From NCBI RefSeq assembly GCF_001039355.2, contig NW_019774214.1:358214-422213 (forward strand): a stretch of DNA of 64,000 nucleotides, in the 5' to 3' direction. The notes beneath the pieces were generated by a model, which was not told the origin of the DNA, made no database searches, and worked only from the letters and a program-made list of their open reading frames with translations. This document shows positions 12,890 to 24,206 of this stretch, piece by piece. The position numbers and the translations under genes were made by a program. Numbering within the stretch: the first letter of the stretch is position 1; every line of letters begins with the position of its first letter. The stretch is from Lingula anatina (lineage: Eukaryota; Brachiopoda; Lingulata; Lingulida; Lingulidae).

Positions 12890-14400
12890 TCAATGACAAT
12901 AACGCGTTCTTAATTTACGGAGATGGACGTTAAGATATCCTCAGATATTATCTAGAAGTGCTGCCGCCCCTGTATATTTTCCAAATCTGTAGAACACGAG
13001 ATTTCTGTGACTGTTCAGACAGCTTATTGTTGTCAGAGGTGGTGTCAGTAGTGGCATTATGTGTTATAGCGTGGGATACATGAATACGTCTTCTATTAGG
13101 ACATAACAGCAGTTGATTTATGTGCAAGTTGTGGAATCCAATATGATTTTTACACAAAGAGTACTTGTCTTTGACTGATTCAGACAGGTTATTATTGCTA
13201 CCGGTGGTATCAATGATAGAATTATTAATAACGTCGTTGGGAACGATTAATATCACATAAGGACTAAAATTACGCACTGCAGTCGATGAACGCAGCTAAT
13301 GTGGCTCACATAGTACAAACAAGGGGATATTTGGAAAGCAACACTTTATATGTGATCAGATATTATCTGATGTGTAAGGTTAAGTGTTCTCCCAGCTTGA
13401 AAATTAATTTCAGTGCAGAGTTATATTTTGTTTACAGAGAAGGCGTTAAAACGTTTTATATCTTGTGACAGAAGTCTGAGGTAGTAAAACGTTAAAATAT
13501 AGACCAAGCGCGGAGCTTACCTGGGTGGGACGACCGAAATATAAAGGATGATCTTCAAAACACGCTCAGTATAAACATTTTTATAAGGCTGATATTGCCA
13601 TTTATGGAAAATGTTTGTTGCTTTGGTTGCCAAATTAACAATAACACACAGCTTAAATCTAAGTCTGCATATGAAACAAATATTTTAAAGCAGACGCCTG
13701 TCTATTTATAACCATGACGTTAGCTAATGTCACACGAGAAGATTGATATTGGAGTATCTTTTTAAGAAAACTAACAACCCTTTTTAGCCTCAAAAGCCTA
13801 TTTACGGGTGTTGTCAAATTTGCTCATAGGTTTTTAATTTGGTGTTTAATAATATGATATATATAACATTGGAATGAACATTAACAATCTAAGGCCGAGA
13901 AATGAAAATAATAATAACAAATATTTGTAAAATGATATTGATATATAACGAGAGCAAGTAGTCTTCAAATAATTTTATAACTATTTGCTTCAAACTAGAC
14001 AAATTAGATCGATAGAAAACTGTTACTATGAACAAAAGAATACATTAAATTAATAAAAGGCATTGTCACATGGCAAGTACCTGGCTCCTTTGGGTGAATT
14101 ATTGTACGTAATTCGTGACCACAATCATCAGTGTCAATGAACATAGTCACACATTATCTTACATACTCTGTACACATGTAGAAAAGGTGGGAAGCGGCAC
14201 TGACAATAAATATTATCTGTGAATATCTAAATGTCGCTCTTTACACACCAAGAAAACCTTATTATCACTGACATTGCTAACGAGCCGTTGCGTGACTGAT
14301 CATTGTCAGATAATTATCACCGAACAGACGCCTGCCTCTCATCACCGTTGTGAATGGCTGTACTGTGCCTTCGTTCAGACTTGGGATAGTGAAGAGAGCA
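12890..14400. repeat. Duplicated A-type upstream flank before A3
   Basis: Closely matches 2,990-4,440, including the GTGTCAGTAGTGGCATTATG tract. In the A1/A2 unit the left end of this DNA abuts the promoter of a minus-strand gene. Here and at 8,935 that partner gene is missing, so this is the footprint of a rearranged head-to-head pair. Confidence 0.65.
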
Positions 14401-14416
14401 TTTGTTTCTCTCTCGG

Positions 14417-14490
14417 TATATAAACCCCCACGTCTCAGAGGTCCAGTATCTTCCCTGCTCACAGCTTAGAGAGATCACCTACACCACAAG
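14417..14490 (+). promoter_or_regulatory. A3 TATA box and non-coding exon 1
   Basis: TATATAAA at 14,417-14,424, leader ending at 14,490 before GTAAGTAACT. The preceding roughly 130 bases (CGCCTGCCTCTCATCACCG to CTCTCTCGG) are conserved with A1, A2 and A4. Confidence 0.78.
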
Positions 14491-14798
14491 GTAAGTAACT
14501 GAGATATACAGGTGTCTAACATCAAGGGTAGTTGTCTCACTTCCTACTCAGGATTAGGATTCTTTTACTTCTGTTTGGAAAAGAAAGTTACCTCAATCAG
14601 CCTCATTAACTTTCAACGGTGTCGTTGCACACAGTATCAAATGCTTTTGTAAAGTTATCAAGGTAGAAACTAACCTAACTTGGGACGGGACCAAACAGAA
14701 AAACGTGCCTTTTAAAATTGACCAGGCACTTTATTACAACGTCGGTGCAATTCCGGGTAAAGAAAATATAATGTAATATATTCATTTCCAGCTTCACC

Positions 14799-17024
14799 AT
14801 GTTGCGCCTTGTCCTCCTTGCCCTTGTCAGCAGTGCCTTCGCTGTCTACGACGAGCATCATTTGGGTGAGTACTTTATTTTTTTCTTTTTTTGCTTATAT
14901 CAACTATGTTTTTTAACTAAATAAGCTTAAATAAAATGAAATGCGATAATAATTTTATTAAGTGATTAACTTCATTTTCTTTTGCATAAAACCAATATTT
15001 TATTTCTCGATGTTCTATTTTCATCTCCTAAATTTTTCCTTTTTTCTTGCTGATATCAACTAAATTTGTTTTTAAATAAAAATATCGAATGCGATAATAA
15101 AAAGTTATTAAGTGATTTACGTGATTTCATTGTGTATTTAACCAATATTACATTTCTCGATGTTCTATTTTCAGCTCCCAAATTCAATGACTTCTGCAAG
15201 AAGTGCATTGAAGAGAGAAATGGTGTCGGTTACTACGAGAACCCAGAAGACTGCAGAACTTACCTCCAGTGCGACTTGGACGAGAACCTGAACGTTAAGG
15301 TTCACTTGAAGGAATGTGCCGAAGGTACCCTCTTCGACGGCAGCATCGTGACTTGTGTCCCCTGTGAGGTCGCCACCTGCCCAGGCAGCAAGGCCCCATA
15401 CCCACAGTGCCCACCAAGAAGTAAGTTAACAGAATCGTCACATTTCGAAGTACTTTTAAAAAAGCTCAACAGCGCTGGCGAGAGAGTGATGCAAAATAAC
15501 AATTTCAATTTTCTTTCTTTTTTTTAATAGTTTTATTGTATGATGCAGTTGTATTCAGTACAACCATGAAGTACTAGCAAATACCTTTATTTCAATTAAC
15601 CAGACTCACTAACCAACCGTTTGTTCTTGTTAAGCTCCACCACCAACCACCACCATCGGTTACACCACCCTTCCCCAGTTTGACGGCAAATGTGACGGCC
15701 CTGACGGATGGACCTACTTGGCCGTGTGGGGTGATGCCAACACCTTCTACAGATCCCAGACCCTCGGTGACGACACCAGAATTGAGCGTGTCAGCTGCGG
15801 ACAGTGGGAGTTCAACGTTCACAGATGCATGTGCATGGTTCCAGGTATGTAAAAATCTCTGTGTGGTATTGACATTAACATAAACATTTTCTGTAAAAGG
15901 CAAAGTCGCAACCTGCATCAAATTTGTGTGCAAAATCTCGACTTCGATGTGTTTTTCTTTTTTTTTTTTGTCTTAAATATAATTATAAGTTGACAAGGCA
16001 AGTACAGAACGTTTCTTTTCCAAATGTACTAGTGCTTGTATCTTATTCAGATAGCATACCGTTTAATTTATTTAAAAAAGCACCATTATTTACCTTGATA
16101 ATTTCTTCTAGATCTCCAGGCTATCGCCCTGTGGCCATTCGATGAGGATACCAACACCAAGGTCGACAACTTCTGGACTGACTGCGCTGGTGTAGAACTT
16201 GCCCCAGGAAAGGTCGGATATGCTGCTCACTTCAACGGCACCGTCCACTGCGAGGTCCCACGTTTCAACAACTACCCATGGGGCTCTGCCCTCACCATCT
16301 CTTTCTGGTACGACAACGCCGCTCATGCTAAGAACGAGCGTGAGGGTCTTCTCAGCAACGGCAACTGCGCCATCGAGCCAACCATCACCATGTACTCTGA
16401 CCGCGGCCATATTGGTGGCCGTGTCCTGATCGACAACAACGGCACCCTGGTGACTGTTGATCTTGGCTCCTACGGTGGAAACGGCTGGAACCACGTGGCC
16501 CTGGTCTACGATGGTCTCAGACTGAAACTGTACGTCAACGGACATCTGTCTGTGGATGAGATCGCTGTTGGTACGTACGGATTTTCGTTTTGATTGAATT
16601 TAGTTAGTTTACCTAAGGCTTAATAGTTTACCTCAAGTACAACCAAGCTGTGCAAAAACTACCAAATACACGGAATATTCAACAATGTGCACAAGATGTA
16701 CGGTTTTGTTCTGTGCTAAATGTCGTGCACTTAAAAATGAGCCATTGATAATCATGGAGTGGCTTAAGTTCCGGTCGGTAAACCGAATTTTCAATAACAT
16801 AAGTAATCATTTTTGCTTTGTTTTCCTCAGGTTCTATCCCAGCTACCCTTGCTCCACTGTACATGGGTAGAGACTTGGACTGTGAGGCCAATGGTGGTTT
16901 CCGCAACACCAACCTGGTCGGCTTCCTCGATGAGGTCCAGATCTACGACTGGGCTCTCAATGAGGCCATGATCGCCAGACTCTTCTCCGGTGACAGAAAC
17001 ATCAAAATGGCCAGAACCGACTAA
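14799..17024 (+). CDS. A3: secreted CBM14 + LamG-like protein (reference copy)
   Basis: Exons 14799-14865, 15175-15420, 15635-15844, 16112-16570 and 16831-17024, all internal junctions in phase 1, give 391 codons with no defect. This is the cleanest member and the one I used to define the family. Signal peptide 1-15 (cleavage after SSAFA), CBM14 module 23-104, short Cys module 105-174, LamG-like domain 175-391. One exon per module plus a split LamG domain is a plan suited to exon shuffling. Private changes are Ala in SKAPYPQC and Asn in DEDTN. Introns 4 and 5 differ from those of A1/A2, and intron 5 resembles A4, although exons are almost identical across all copies. Poly(A) signal at 17,336. 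Confidence 0.9.
14880..15174 (+). repeat. Tandem duplication in A3 intron 2 with a dead copy of the acceptor
   Basis: About 150 bases are present twice. The first copy ends TGTTCTATTTTCATCTCC (15,011-15,028) and the second TGTTCTATTTTCAGCTCC (15,161-15,178). The AG to AT change destroys the first acceptor, so only the second can be used. Confidence 0.7.
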
Positions 17025-17335
17025 ATCCACAACGCCAGTTCCCTATTCACGCTTTGTGCTAGAGCATGTTAACCAAACATTGATGAACTGTTTTAAAATA
17101 CTGGGTTTCTTGGCCGATCATTTCTGAACAAGATCATGAAGGCTGCGTATGACTCTTTGTTTGATGTTATGTTGCACTGCGGGTGTCATTCCCCTTTTCC
17201 CCTAAAATTTTTCCTCTTGCTTTTAAGTTGAAAGCCTTTGTTTACCCTTTAAGGTAAATGCTTCTTTTTCTTTTCCTGTTTGTTATGCATTATTCAATGT
17301 CAAACAAGTTGTTTTTGTCCTTTTTTAAATTATGA

Positions 17336-17341
17336 AATAAA
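17336..17341 (+). terminator. A3 poly(A) signal
   Basis: AATAAA in TATGAAATAAAAGTATG, about 310 bases after the stop, in the same context as in the other copies. Confidence 0.65.
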
Positions 17342-19932
17342 AGTATGTATAAATGAATTTACCGTTTTCGTTTATGTATTTTAATTCTGTGTAACCCTAC
17401 ATTTCTGAAAATTTGGAAATTTCTCCTCATGTCCATATTTTTGATTTCTTTTTGTTTTGAAAGATGCATTGATTTATCTGTTCACGAATTTAATACGCGG
17501 GATAGAGCAGTTATGCTCTTCAATCAACTGCAAGTACAAAAATTGATATTTCCCTCCAATATTTCGATGGCCATCCAGAACATCTTCACTGGTGAATGAG
17601 GCTAGCGCAGTGAATATCCTCACATACGTGTCCCCCTCCCACCTTATACCTTAGAAAAGTCAGGTACAGACAAGGGAGGATGGTCCCACCATTTCTGTTT
17701 AGTGTGGCCTCCGTCTCCCTGATGAGAATGGACTAAGGCTGTGTTCAGATTAAAAGTTATCGGTCCAGCAGGAACGACTTCTCAAACAAGTGCTCGTGCA
17801 CATGATGAACTTTAACAACGTTGATGATAATACCATGTTTGCAGACTCTCGATGCGCGGGATGAAATACAGTCAGAGGTACGAGTTACGGCCTATTGATT
17901 GCTATAAGAGGAAACTCGGAGATGTGGAGGTTGGGCGGATCCGTCACGGCGCAGTCGGTACCGTGCTTGATTGCAAAATACCGAGCCATCACACCATGGT
18001 GACGGCAAGTAACGAGCTCAAATCCCAGATGACGCACGTCAATTCATTACAACAACGAGCTGACACCGTAATCGAAAATAAATACAGGCATTCGTGTGTC
18101 CGAGCAAATTACGTTTTGCATATAGTTTAGAATTAGTGATCGATTTTGACAAATTATTGCTGGACATTATCATAAACTATATTTCTTTTTTCTGCTTTAA
18201 AGTCTTTAAAATGATACTTAGGCTGGGATGGTCATGATTCTTTACCAACTACGCAACAGTTCAAAATTGAATTGAGTCAATACCTTACCCGGCATGGCGT
18301 TATGCATGTCATACAGCCCTTTTATAAAAAAAGCTCTCTGATTGTTGGGACTATCAGCAAGAAAAAAAAAATTCAAAAGTCACATTGCCTGCTCTACGTA
18401 ATCATACAATTTGGTTTTTATGCCCCCCCCCCCCCCCACCTTTGGCCTACAGTACCCGGGGCAACTCCTACCCTCTACCAGGGTGGCAGATTATAGAGCG
18501 AAAAACGGAAAACGGCCAAATGACTGTCTATTTATCTAGAGACATATCTGTGAATATCTGTGAAAAATCAAGGTAGGGTAGGCAACTCCACAGTGGACGT
18601 TTGAAATGGCAAAGACTACTCACAACTAAAACTGTCAATTTGTGAACCGCTTTGGCTCTCATCGTGCTCTATAGCCTCACATGTGAAGTCAAACGTAAAC
18701 TCAGTGTAAAACAAAACTGAAATAACAGCGTCTGAAATCATCTAACTAGAAATATTTGGCTGTTTCGTAAGATTGTCACCTGAATGGCCGACTTTTGGGT
18801 GCCAGTGAAAGGGAGTACCCCCTCCCTCCCCGGACGAATTACCTGTAAGAACCCGGTGAAGTGGAAAGGTAAACAGTAGCGGATGTAGGGGTGTCAGAGG
18901 GGACCTGACCCCTCTTCGATTTCTGAAAAAAAATCTCATCACACCAATGGTCCCCTCTTGAAATTAGAATTTTTAATAGCTAAATCATAGTTGTAAACTG
19001 TACCAAGTGGCACCGTTCGCCCTCTAAAATACCAAATTTTCCGTCTCCGGACCCCACACCAAGAGGAGGGGGGTCGATTTCACATCCGCGGACCCTTAAA
19101 AAAATCCTGGATCCGCCCCTGGTCACGTGGAATGATACAAGTCGTAATCTTCCGAACGAAAGTAACCTTGTCACGGAATTGGCCGAATCAACGGCTCCAA
19201 GGGTCAGATGAAGCTATTAGGTGCCGCGGATCAAGTGGGGCAACCACACCAGGTCATGCCACCCTCTAGGCATTTTATCAACTGTTAATAGGGCTTTTTT
19301 TACAGCTAGATGACTAAATGTTGACTTCATTTGTTTACTGAAGAATGCTGGAGAGCAAGGTCTTCAGTAAAAAAAAAGCCAACATGTAGCTATAGTCTTC
19401 TACCTGCAAGAGGCTTATTGCGCCAGTTAAACCGAAGGACCAGTTGAAGAGGGAAATATTTATGAAAAAACATTGCAATGTATAAACAACCTCAGGAATC
19501 CGGGCATTAAATGCATGTATCCATATTCAAGTATGCCGCTGAGGCAACGCACCTTTTATTGCAAAGCGGGGGGGATGGGGGGGGGGGGGATGGGGGGGGG
19601 GGTTTGAAAAAGAAGCACGAAAAATATCGGGTAACAGTTACGTTCCCCTTTTTTTTGTACACGCTTGCCACGATAAAATGATTTGTTACAGATGTCGTAG
19701 GCAATAAATTAATAAACAATTCTACTTTATCTTATTATATCTTATATATTTTCATGCCACATTTATTATCCATCTGTAAATTTATTCATTTACTTATTTA
19801 TCAAAAGGCATTAAACATATTGGAAAGATCTCATTTCAAAGCCTGACATTTCAATATATCATTTTAAAATATTTGTAACTAAATTTAGAGAAAGTAGCGC
19901 AACACAAAATATTAAATTCATTTGTTCATACT
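17342..19932. other. Gene-free spacer between convergent A3 and A4
   Basis: No supportable gene. A 92-codon frame at 17,852-18,130 lies in a less AT-rich patch but shows no domain. A C15 run at 18,423-18,437 and G-rich runs around 19,567-19,601 are prone to polymerase slippage. 18,874-19,122 looks like transposon debris. Confidence 0.5.
18874..19122. mobile_element. Degenerate non-autonomous element(s) with GGATCCGCCCCTG end
   Basis: Left part reads AGTAGCGGATGTAGGGGTGT, right end ATCCTGGATCCGCCCCTGG (19,104-19,122). Such ends recur here at 32,711 and 54,876, and similar phrases are common in repeats of marine invertebrates. No coding capacity; limits approximate. Confidence 0.4.
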
Positions 19933-19938
19933 TTTATT
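19933..19938 (-). terminator. A4 poly(A) signal
   Basis: Reversed AATAAA about 485 bases beyond the A4 stop, in the same ATACTTTTATTTCAT context as at A1. Confidence 0.6.
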
Positions 19939-20423
19939 TCATTATTTAAAAAATACAAGTACAAATTGTTTGAAATTGAAAACTGGACAGCAAAAAGGGG
20001 CAGAAACTGGAAAATTAACCAAAAAAGGTAAACAAAGAACTGAAACTTATAACAAGAGGGAAAAGACCAAGTGAAATGGAAAAAAACACCTGAGATTTTA
20101 AATATGCTGCTTAAAAGGATACTGCGGCACTACCATAAAATAGCGCGGGACTCTAGGTGCAAGCAGAAACGCAGTAAATCCTCTGACCCAATATGGGGAT
20201 AGTTAGGGCGTTCCTAGAAACAACTATCTTTGCAACAACATCTCTTGCTCTGTTCGCCGCAGTTAACACATCATCAAACAAAGAGTCATAGGAGGCTACG
20301 TGGCCTTTCTGATCTTATTAAGAATGAACAGCCACGAAGACATCGTATTTCAAAACAGTTCATCAATGTTAACTTAACATGCTCTGACACAGAAGCGTGG
20401 ATAGGGAATTTGATGCTGTGGAT

Positions 20424-22505
20424 TTAGTCGGTTCTGGCCATTTTGATGTTTCTGTCACCGGAGAAGAGTCTGGAGATCATGGCCTCATTGAGAGCCCAGT
20501 CGTAGATCTGGACCTCATCGAGGAAGCCGACCAGGTTGGTGTTGCGGAAACCGCCATTGGCCTCACAGTCCAAGTCTCTGCCCATGTACAGTGGAGCAAG
20601 GGTAGCTGGGATAGAACCTGAGGAAATCAAAGGAAGAACGATTATTCATGTTATCTCGTAATTTTGAACAAATGAAAATTTTCTTAACTTACCGAAGAAA
20701 ATTATACCGTATTAAGTTATAAATATATGAATCATTCTACGATTGTCAATGACTGATTTTCAAGTACGCAACATTTAGTGTAGAACAAAACCTTGCATCG
20801 TAATGTATATTGTTGATAATCCTGCGCATTTGGTAGATTTTGCACGGCATGACTGTGTCTATGCTAAAACTAACGGCAATAACTCAATCAAAACAAAATC
20901 AGTACGTACCAACAGCGATCTCATCCACAGACAGATGTCCGTTGACGTACAGTTTCAGTCTGAGACCATCGTAGACCAGGGCCACGTGGTTCCAGCCGTT
21001 TCCACCGTAGGAGCCAAGATCAACAGTCACCAGGGTGCCGTTGTTGTCGATCAGGACACGGCCGCCAATATGGCCGCGGTCAGAGTACATGGTGATGGTT
21101 GGCTCGATGGCGCAGTTGCCGTTGCTGAGAAGACCCTCACGCTCGTTCTTAGCATGAGCGGCGTTGTCGTACCAGAAAGAGATGGTGAGGGCAGAGCCCC
21201 ATGGGTAGTTGTTGAAACGTGGGACCTCGCAGTGGACGGTGCCGTTGAAGTGAGCAGCATATCCGACCTTTCCTGGGGCAAGTTCTACACCAGCGCAGTC
21301 AGTCCAGAAGTTGTCGACCTTGGTATCGGTATCCTCATCGAATGGCCAAAGGGCGATAGCCTGGAGATCTAGAAGGAAAAGCTTTATTTTTAAGACAAAG
21401 GAATTTTTTTTTGATAAATACCTTTTTGATAAAAATTTTCCCCACGACAATTAATATTCTAATTTTATTGTATAGGGTTTTGAAATAATTTTCAAAGAAA
21501 GTTATACATGCCCTGTATGTATTGACACTATTTATTTTGTGCAATCAGGACCAAGCTTACCATTTGACATTGGCAATCTATCAAAGTTGATAATTTTGAT
21601 GTCAGTATCAACACAGTGTTTTTTACATACCTGGAACCATGCACATGCATCTGTGAACGTTGAACTCCCACTGTCCGCAGCTGACACGCTCGATTCTGGT
21701 GTCGTCACCGAGGGTCTGGGATCTGTAGAAGGTGTTGGCATCACCCCAGACGGCCAAGTAGGTCCATCCGTCAGGGCCGTCACATTTGCCGTCAAACTGG
21801 GGAAGGGTGGTGTAACCGATGGTGGTGGTTGGTGGTGGAGCTAAATAAGAACAAACAGTTGATTAGGGAGTCTGGTAAATTGAAATAAAGGTATTTGCTA
21901 GTACTTCATGGTTATACCGAATACAACTCTATCATGCAATAAAATCAAAGTAAAAGTAAATAGAATTTGTTATTTTGCAACACTCTCACGTCAGCTCTGC
22001 TTCTCTTTTCGAAACTATTTCAAATTGTGAAGTTTCTGTTAACTTACTTCTTGGTGGGCACTGTGGGTATGGGACCTTGCTGCCTGGGCAGGTGGCGACC
22101 TCACAGGGGACACAAGTCACGATGCTGCCGTCGAAGAGGGTACCTTCGGCACATTCCTTCAAGTGAACCTTAACGTTCAGGTTCTCGTCTAAGTCGCACT
22201 GGAGATAAGTTCTGCAGTCTTCTGGGTTCTCGTAGTAACCGACGCCATTTCTCTCTTCGATGCACTTCTTGCAGAAGTCATTGAATTTGGGAGCTGAAAA
22301 TAGAATGTGGAGGAATGTAATATTAGTTATATTCACAAGGAAATCAAGTAAGTCACTTAATTATTTAATATTATCACATTCAGTTTTATTTTCCTAAGTG
22401 AAAAAACTGGTAGACAACAACAAGACCAAAATACTCACCCAAATGATGCTCGTCGTAGACAGCAAAGGCACTGCTGACAAGGGCAAGGAGGACAAGGCGC
22501 AACAT
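20424..22505 (-). CDS. A4: secreted CBM14 + LamG-like protein
   Basis: Complement join of 22439-22505, 22048-22293, 21631-21840, 20910-21368 and 20424-20617; 391 codons, all borders GT..AG. Domain plan as in A3. Ser replaces Ala in EAMISRLFSG. The intron 5 donor GTACGTACTGATTTT and following bases pair it with A3, not with A1/A2, so A3 and A4 form a second inverted pair, this time converging. The TATA box is altered (TACATAAA), so expression may differ from its sisters. Upstream homology to the A-type flank fades beyond about 23,100. Confidence 0.88.
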
Positions 22506-22861
22506 GGTGAAACTGGAAAATAATTAATAATTTAAAAGTAACATTCATGCATTGTTTTTCAAAATTTACACTCAAGTTTTGCGGGGCAGAGGTGGTTTTA
22601 TATTTCAAACCAATCTACTCGACCGTCTCACAAAGCACCTTGGAATTAAGTGACTTGTCAGTTTTACCGGCACGTATTTCTGTGCCAAGTTGAGGTTAGT
22701 TTTTGCTTTGGTAATTTTACAAAGGCATTCGATACTATGTGCAACGACACCAATAAGAGTGAAGTAGGCTGATTGAGGTAACGTTCTTTTCCAAACATAT
22801 AGTAAAAGAGTCCTTATCCTTTCTGGGTAATGTTAGACACCTGTCTATCTCGGTTACTTAC

Positions 22862-22935
22862 CTTGTGGTGTAGGTGATCTCTCTAAGCTGTGAGCAGGGA
22901 AGATACTGGACCTCTGAGACGCGGGGGTTTATGTA
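22862..22935 (-). promoter_or_regulatory. A4 promoter with altered TATA box, non-coding exon 1
   Basis: The minus strand reads CGGTACATAAACCC where the other copies have CGGTATATAAACCC; the degenerate box is 22,928-22,935. Leader and donor (CACAAG then GTAAGTAACC) are kept. Confidence 0.65.
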
Positions 22936-24100
22936 CCGAGAGGGAAACAAATGCACTCTTCACTATCCCATGTCTGAACGAAGGCACAGAACAACTATTC
23001 ACAACGATGGTTAGAGGCAGGCGTCTGTTCAGCAGGCTTAATCTAGCACTTATCAGTCACGGAGCGTCTCATTAGCAATGTCAATGACAATAAAGCGTTC
23101 TTAAATAGAAGAGTCCCATATTAAGATATTCACAGATAATAATTAATTTGTACAACTAGCCGCTTCCTCTGTCCTTTGTTAAAGAAGTTATGACTGTGTC
23201 TTTTCTTGCTGGTTTCTTTCGTCTGCTGTCTTTGTGACAGAGAATGGATTGGGATGCACTAAGGGGAATCAAGTTTATTACAATATTAACGAGGGTCTGA
23301 TAAATACATGAGTCTCCATTGTAATAGGGGACGATTGTGACTTTAAAGATCGTGAAATCTTCTGAATCGTCCAAGATTAGGTTTATGCTATGTTAATTGT
23401 ATATTACAACCATGCTTTTTTAATATACCTTATGTTTAGCTGCAGATTTTTCTTGCTTTTGCTCTTTTAATTTCTTAAAGGTACCTGTACATACAAACCG
23501 AGCATCAGTGAAGTGTGGATTCCCAGTAACGCATCTAAGCTACTTCTACTAGTTTCTTTTACGACTCAAATAAATTTGACATGCCAAGGGATAAATTGAA
23601 TAGATCACTCGATCAGTCATAAAAGAGCTTTAGACTGCTCCTTTCTTTAAATTTTTGGTCGGAAATTTAACCTACAGTGTACTTTCTTGACCTACTTTTC
23701 TGCCCCATTGACATACAGCATAGAATGCTAGCAGAAAAATCCATTCAAACATCATTTTCGGGTAAAATTAACCATGCCTTTTGGTAATTCTCTTAGTTAT
23801 ACTACTTGAAACTATATGCTGCCATTTGGTTGGTTTTTGTGACAAAAAAAATTGACTTTGTATGCATCTTTAACATTCATATTTATAAAGACGTATTTTT
23901 TTTTCAGACATCGAAGGAGTAGTAGTAATTTATCAATAGTATGCACCAAATATACCAATATAAAATTTGTATTGATCTGACAATTTGTAAAATAAAAATC
24001 CATGTGAAATTAAATCATGACAGCTACCCCCCCCCCCCCCCCGATCACATTTGATTGATTGCGTTTATTGCGACACTAACATAAATTGTGGTAGAGAAGC
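22936..24100. other. Spacer between A4 and NDUFA8, no gene seen
   Basis: A weak remnant of the A-type upstream flank lies at about 23,075-23,130. The rest is AT-rich with no recognisable gene. A C16 run sits at 24,027-24,042, just before the NDUFA8 promoter. Confidence 0.5.
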
Positions 24101-24103
24101 TAG

Positions 24104-24143
24104 TCTCGCGAGAAGTTGATACAACGAGAACAGCAACCATCTT
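24104..24143 (+). promoter_or_regulatory. NDUFA8 promoter: TCTCGCGAGA palindrome and CCATCTT motifs
   Basis: TCTCGCGAGA at 24,104-24,113 is a known core element of housekeeping promoters (M8/Kaiso-type sites). CCATCTT, the reverse of an AAGATGG YY1-type core, occurs at 24,137-24,143 and again at 24,194-24,200. There is no TATA box. The patch is GC-richer than its surroundings. The transcription start presumably lies within about 100 bases before the ATG. Confidence 0.6.
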
Positions 24144-24206
24144 GTTCGTTGCGGCTGTAAGTGTTCGTCTACTTTGGTAGCTGGCTTGATTTTCCATCTT
24201 GGAAAT

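Noticed and set aside
17852-18130. 92-codon plus-strand frame in a GC-richer patch
   Set aside because: No domain, no splice or promoter support, and no copy in the other A units.
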